A DNA stretch of 64,000 bases from Primorskyibacter sedentarius (lineage in GTDB: Bacteria; Pseudomonadota; Alphaproteobacteria; Rhodobacterales; Rhodobacteraceae): assembly GCF_004342065.1 (NCBI RefSeq), contig NZ_SLZU01000001.1, positions 744,001 to 808,000 of the forward strand, in the 5' to 3' direction. Numbering within the stretch: the first letter of the stretch is position 1; each line of letters opens with the position of its first letter. The notes below the pieces were generated by a model. It saw only the letters and a program-made list of their open reading frames with translations. It searched no databases and had not been told where the DNA came from. This document shows, piece by piece, positions 57,257 to 64,000 of the stretch. The position numbers and the translations under genes are program-made.

Positions 57257-57892
57257 TCAGCTCCGACTGGGGTAGGCGCCCTCGATCGCAATGCAGAATT
57301 TCATTCCGATAAAGGGCTGGACAATACTCACGGGTTGTCCTCCGCCGGTCGGTGCAATTGTAGTCGATACGGTCGTCGCGGCCGCGTCGTTGCGCAGCGT
57401 GGCGTCAACCGTTGTAGACCCATAGGTATTCCCGCTCGCTTCGGCGAGGATACCGTCCTCCGGGCTTTGTTCCGTCGCACTTTCGTTAGAGGCGTTCAGA
57501 ACAGTGGTGGCCGTGGTGGTGGCCGTGTGGGTGTGGTTTGGCATGTTCGACTGGGTGATCGTCACCATCTCCACCCCGCCGGTCTGGCCCTGCTGGATGG
57601 GTGACAGCCCGGCGCCCTGCCCCATCCCGACCACGACACGCGACCGCAGGTCAGGCAAAGCAAAGGTTGTGCGCCCATCACCGCCATAGGTTGTCCCAAG
57701 GAGCGAAAACAAGGCATTGTACTGCGAAATCGGCATCAACCGACCATCAGTTTCCGCCCACCCGCGCGGGCAGTAATTCTCACCGACCATCACGATGTCG
57801 CCGATGTAGGGGTTCGTCCCGGCCTCTGTCGATTCTGTAAACGCCATCGTCAGGACAGCAACGGATACGGCGAAACCTGCCAGTTTATTCAA
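57257..57892 (-). CDS. Secreted phage tail-collar domain protein
   Basis: A 211-residue protein with an N-terminal Sec-type leader (about residues 1-24) followed by a tail-collar fold like microcystin-dependent proteins (MdpB) and phage short tail fibres: GDIVMVGENYCPRGWAETDG, QYNALFSLLGTTYGGDG, and the His-containing MPNHTHT. A low-complexity Thr/Ala region (about 120-150) precedes the C-terminal GMKFCIAIEG. No phage gene lies nearby, so it looks like a chromosomal orphan. It stops 15 bases before the GNAT start. Function unknown. Confidence 0.8.
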   Translation of the reverse strand: MNKLAGFAVSVAVLTMAFTESTEAGTNPYIGDIVMVGENYCPRGWAETDGRLMPISQYNALFSLLGTTYGGDGRTTFALPDLRSRVVVGMGQGAGLSPIQQGQTGGVEMVTITQSNMPNHTHTATTTATTVLNASNESATEQSPEDGILAEASGNTYGSTTVDATLRNDAAATTVSTTIAPTGGGQPVSIVQPFIGMKFCIAIEGAYPSRS

Positions 57893-58032
57893 GTTTATGT
57901 CTCCCTTTCGCTCGGGATCTAAATTGCAGGCGATCCCGGAGCCTCAACCATAAGGCGAAACACGGGCTGTCGGAAAGAATTATCTTTACGCATGGTCACC
58001 GTGACCCGCAGACTTGGGTGCAGAAACGAAAA

Positions 58033-58054
58033 GGGGCCGCCCGAAGGCGACCCC
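58033..58054 (-). terminator. groESL terminator
   Basis: On the minus strand GGGGTCGCC, a UUCG tetraloop and GGCGGCCCC form a nine-base-pair stem (58054 to 58033) followed by TTTTCG. It sits 25 bases after the groEL stop. Confidence 0.85.
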
Positions 58055-58078
58055 AAAAGGCTTGAGCCGAGAGGCAGA

Positions 58079-59728
<1,650 letters not shown>

Positions 59729-59778
59729 TTACTCCTCAGATCTTCCGTAATTTCTATGGGGTTCGCGATCGTGGGCGA

Positions 59779-60090
59779 TCAGGCGGCCTTGGCGGCTGCG
59801 TCGTCCTCGATGATGCCGAGGATGTCGCTTTCCTTCATGATAAGAAGTTCTTCGCCATCAACGGTGACCTCGGTGCCCGACCATTTGCCGAACAGGATCT
59901 TGTCGCCGGCCGAAACGGCCATCTCGATCAGCTCGCCCGAATCCTTGCGCGCGCCTTCGCCGCAAGCAACGACGATACCTTCAGCAGGCTTTTCCTTGGC
60001 GCTGTCGGGAATGATCAGGCCGCCCTTGGTTTTCTCGTCGCTTTCCACACGGCGGACCAGCACACGGTCATGAAGCGGTTTAAATGCCAT
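59779..60090 (-). CDS. groES: Co-chaperonin GroES
   Basis: A 103-residue co-chaperonin that caps the GroEL ring. N-terminal [22 protein letters not shown] (about 3-24) includes the strand pair, and the mobile loop [18 protein letters not shown] carries the GroEL contact. First gene of the operon. Upstream is a CIRCE element and a strong sigma-70-like promoter. Confidence 0.97.
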   Translation of the reverse strand: MAFKPLHDRVLVRRVESDEKTKGGLIIPDSAKEKPAEGIVVACGEGARKDSGELIEMAVSAGDKILFGKWSGTEVTVDGEELLIMKESDILGIIEDDAAAKAA

Positions 60091-60150
60091 TGCAAGAAGC
60101 TCCTTGGCTCTTAGGTTTCCTCCAGACCCTCCGGTGGCTTCCGGGGATCA

Positions 60151-62032
<1,882 letters not shown>

Positions 62033-62113
62033 GGTGGGATCATGCCCGCATGGCCCGGCTTGTCCAGACCCAGCCGTCGCGATAGCGTGACGCCGAACTG
62101 AAAGAGGCCCCCC

Positions 62114-63103
62114 ATGTTACGCGCCCTGGTCACCCTGATTCTCTTTGGATTGGCAAATATCGCCAGCGCGCAATGCCTGGGCACCGACCTGCGCCACAGC
62201 CTGCCCGCGGAGCTGCAAAAGGAGCTTGCGGCACGTCTTGCACAGACGCCCTTCGCAGAGGGCAATCACTGGATGGCAAGGCGCGACGGCCAACTTGTTC
62301 ACCTGATCGGAACCGTCCATATCGACGACCCCCGCCTTGACGCGCCCTTTGAACGGCTGCGGCCGATCCTTGAAGCGGCGGACCGTATCCTGCTGGAGGT
62401 CACACCAGACGAGGAGGCCGCCCTCCATTCGGCGCTCTCTACCCAGCCAGAGCTGCTCTTGCTGACCGATACGACCCTGCCCGAACTGCTGCCGGAAGAG
62501 GACTGGCAGGCCCTGTCGCGTGCGGCATCGGCGCGTGGCTTGCCGCCCATTTTGGTGTCCAAGTATCAGCCGTGGTATCTGGCGACGCTCCTGTCGATAC
62601 CGCCCTGCGCCATGTCCACCTTGACAGGGGGCGTCGCGGGAATGGACGGCCGGATTGCCGCCTTCGCGCAGGAAAACGGCAAAGAGCTGCTGTCGTTAGA
62701 GGCTTTTGACACCGGGATGCGTGCCTTCGGCGAGATGAGCCGCGACGATCAGATCGATTTGCTGATGTCCAGTATCGTGCCGAACCAGACGGCAGAAGAC
62801 ATGTTCGCCACCCTGCTTGCCACCTATTTCGCGGAGCGTCACGCCGAGGCGTGGGAGGTTATGCGCGAGCTTTCGGTGCTGCACGCCCCCAATTCAGCCG
62901 GGGACAACGACCCCGCGCTGGACAAGATGGAACGCGCGCTTCTGGCCACGCGCAATCAGACCTGGATTCCCGTTATCACAGCAGCCGCGGCAAAAGGCGG
63001 CCTGATCGTCGCAGCCTTTGGTGCGGCGCATCTGTCCGGCCCCGACGGGGTGCTTGCCCTGCTACAAGCGCGCGGCTTCACGCTGGAACGACAGCAATTC
63101 TGA
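62114..63103 (+). CDS. TraB/GumN family protein
   Basis: A 329-residue protein with a Sec leader (MLRALVTLILFGLANIASA, cleavage near residue 19). The TraB/GumN core includes LIGTVHIDDPR (about 64-74) and the C-terminal GAAHLSGPDGVLALL (about 303-317). The family holds membrane or periplasmic proteins with a possible metallohydrolase centre (GTVH and GAAH histidines). It stands alone between the DUF2161 gene and the aldo/keto reductase. Activity unknown. Confidence 0.87.
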   Translation: MLRALVTLILFGLANIASAQCLGTDLRHSLPAELQKELAARLAQTPFAEGNHWMARRDGQLVHLIGTVHIDDPRLDAPFERLRPILEAADRILLEVTPDEEAALHSALSTQPELLLLTDTTLPELLPEEDWQALSRAASARGLPPILVSKYQPWYLATLLSIPPCAMSTLTGGVAGMDGRIAAFAQENGKELLSLEAFDTGMRAFGEMSRDDQIDLLMSSIVPNQTAEDMFATLLATYFAERHAEAWEVMRELSVLHAPNSAGDNDPALDKMERALLATRNQTWIPVITAAAAKGGLIVAAFGAAHLSGPDGVLALLQARGFTLERQQF

Positions 63104-63118
63104 ACCGGGCGACTTGGG

Positions 63119-64000
63119 TCAGCCGGGCCTGTAATCGCGGTTCGCCTCGGGATCTTCGGTTGAATAGCCCAGATCGTCCAGTTGCTCCCAAACCTCTGCG
63201 GGGATGTCCCTCAGCGCCCAATCAAGCGTCTGGCTGACACGCTCCGGCGTAGAGACGCCGACGATGGTTGATGTGATACGCGGATCGCGCAGCGAGAATT
63301 GCAACGCCACCGGCCCCGGGGCGATACCGTTTTGCGCACAGACTGCTTCCAGCGCGCGGACGGGCGCCAATTCGGCCTCTCCGGCAGGCTGGTAGGTCAC
63401 GCGCGGCATGACGGCGCTGCCTTTGGCAAGAACCCCGCCGGCATAGGGCGCTGCGTTCAAAACCGCGATGCCACGGCCATTTGCATGGGTGAAAATCTCG
63501 TCGGCGGCGCGGTTCAGCAGGGAATAGCGATTGTGGCTGATGATCGCGTCGAACGGGTTCGCCCGCAGTAGCGGGAACATCACGTCGATCCGCCCCATCG
63601 CCAGCCCGACCGCATCGGCGAGGCCCTCTTCCTTCAAGCGAAACAATGCCTCAACGGTACCACCCGTCGCCGTGATTTCCCCCAGATCGCGCGCATGTTC
63701 GGGATCATGCAGATGCAGCATTTGCACGCGGTCAAGGCCAAGACGCTCCAGACTTTCCTCAAGCGACTGGCGCACGCGGTCCGCGTCCAGCCGTCCGGTT
63801 TCCATATCGCGGTCGATCTTCGTGGACAGCACGAACCCGTCCGGCAACCCGCCCCGCTCGCGGATGGCATCGCCAATGCGTGCCTCGCTGCGCCCGAACC
63901 CGTAATTGTTCGACGTATCAAGGAAATTGACCGGTCCGTCGAACACCGCCTGCAACGTTGCGCGGGCGCGGCCCTCGTCCACCTCATAACCGTAGGTGTC
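63119..64000 (-). CDS. Aldo/keto reductase, 5' end beyond the window
   Basis: The visible 293 codons run from the right edge to a stop at 63119; the start is beyond base 64000, as the frame is open through the last bases. The TIM-barrel family motifs are NFLDTSNNYGFGRSE (containing the catalytic Asp and Tyr), STKIDRDM (Lys) and LHLHDPEH (His), so all four catalytic residues are visible. The best match is the L-fucose/D-threo-aldose dehydrogenase branch of the AKR family, but substrate cannot be assigned. It converges on the TraB/GumN gene. Confidence 0.87.
   Translation of the reverse strand, partial: DTYGYEVDEGRARATLQAVFDGPVNFLDTSNNYGFGRSEARIGDAIRERGGLPDGFVLSTKIDRDMETGRLDADRVRQSLEESLERLGLDRVQMLHLHDPEHARDLGEITATGGTVEALFRLKEEGLADAVGLAMGRIDVMFPLLRANPFDAIISHNRYSLLNRAADEIFTHANGRGIAVLNAAPYAGGVLAKGSAVMPRVTYQPAGEAELAPVRALEAVCAQNGIAPGPVALQFSLRDPRITSTIVGVSTPERVSQTLDWALRDIPAEVWEQLDDLGYSTEDPEANRDYRPG

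Noticed and set aside
57257-57892. Prophage or tailocin remnant
   Set aside because: A lone tail-collar domain with a secretion leader and no other phage genes, integrase or attachment repeats does not support a prophage.

Overview
The window looks like a core chromosomal segment of a Roseobacter-group (Rhodobacteraceae) alphaproteobacterium. The evidence is high GC (about 60-65% by eye), a CcrM-type GANTC methyltransferase directly downstream of rnhB, a compact petABC cytochrome bc1 operon of Rhodobacter type, a DUF1127 protein, DUF1150 next to a small heat-shock protein, DUF2161 and CIRCE-controlled groESL. I see no CRISPR array, insertion sequence, integrase cassette, rRNA or convincing tRNA. 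The window opens inside a peptide-transporter permease and closes inside an aldo/keto reductase.

Layout. 0-6 kb: end of a peptide ABC importer, then a CecR/YbhGFS-like efflux operon behind two overlapping palindromes. 6-9.3 kb: dihydropyrimidine dehydrogenase preT-preA, then a DUF1127 gene. 9.3-12 kb: Kdo supply genes kdsD-kdsB-kdsA. 12-18 kb: rod-shape operon mreB-mreC-mreD-mrdA-rodA. 18-27.7 kb: metabolism and DNA repair (hydroxypyruvate reductase-like, rpe, uvrC, a pteridine-reductase-like SDR, a cation antiporter, a 55-codon zinc-ribbon-like gene, sohB, priA, fsa). 27.8-34 kb: DUF484-xerC, a GST, an outer-membrane barrel and petABC. 34-35 kb: an isolated lower-GC ATP-grasp gene. 35-38.4 kb: thiBPQ under a TPP riboswitch. 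38.4-43.4 kb: aroC, two transporters, ccrM and rnhB. 43.5-46.2 kb: little-characterised envelope genes, including a membrane-anchored winged-helix protein. 46.4-51 kb: smc and a two-domain PRC-barrel protein. 51.4-54.2 kb: DUF1150, hsp20, a DUF465 gene, purE and purK. 54.2-58 kb: an orphan phnM-like amidohydrolase overlapping a secreted hydrolase, a NUDIX protein, a GNAT and a secreted tail-collar protein. 58-64 kb: groEL/groES, ldh, DUF2161, TraB/GumN and aldo/keto reductase.

How the genes work together. Several neighbourhoods serve the envelope (kds genes, mre/mrd/rod, the outer-membrane barrel, several lipoproteins or secreted proteins). Others serve chromosome maintenance (ccrM, rnhB, smc, xerC, priA, uvrC). 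Regulation is visible in several places: a TPP riboswitch with a possible Shine-Dalgarno-sequestering stem, a CIRCE element overlapping a good sigma-70 promoter, a sigma-32-like promoter before hsp20, three GANTC sites in the ccrM promoter, and perfect DnaA boxes before uvrC and smc.

Nothing here is a clear new multi-gene defence or biosynthetic system. The best leads for undescribed biology are the small-secreted-protein/membrane-winged-helix pair (44.2-45.2 kb), the orphan phnM-hydrolase pair (54.3-56.2 kb), the secreted tail-collar protein (57.3-57.9 kb), the 55-codon zinc-ribbon-like gene (23.6-23.8 kb), the isolated ATP-grasp gene (34.1-34.9 kb) and the hairpin-bearing intergenic region at 50.9-51.5 kb.
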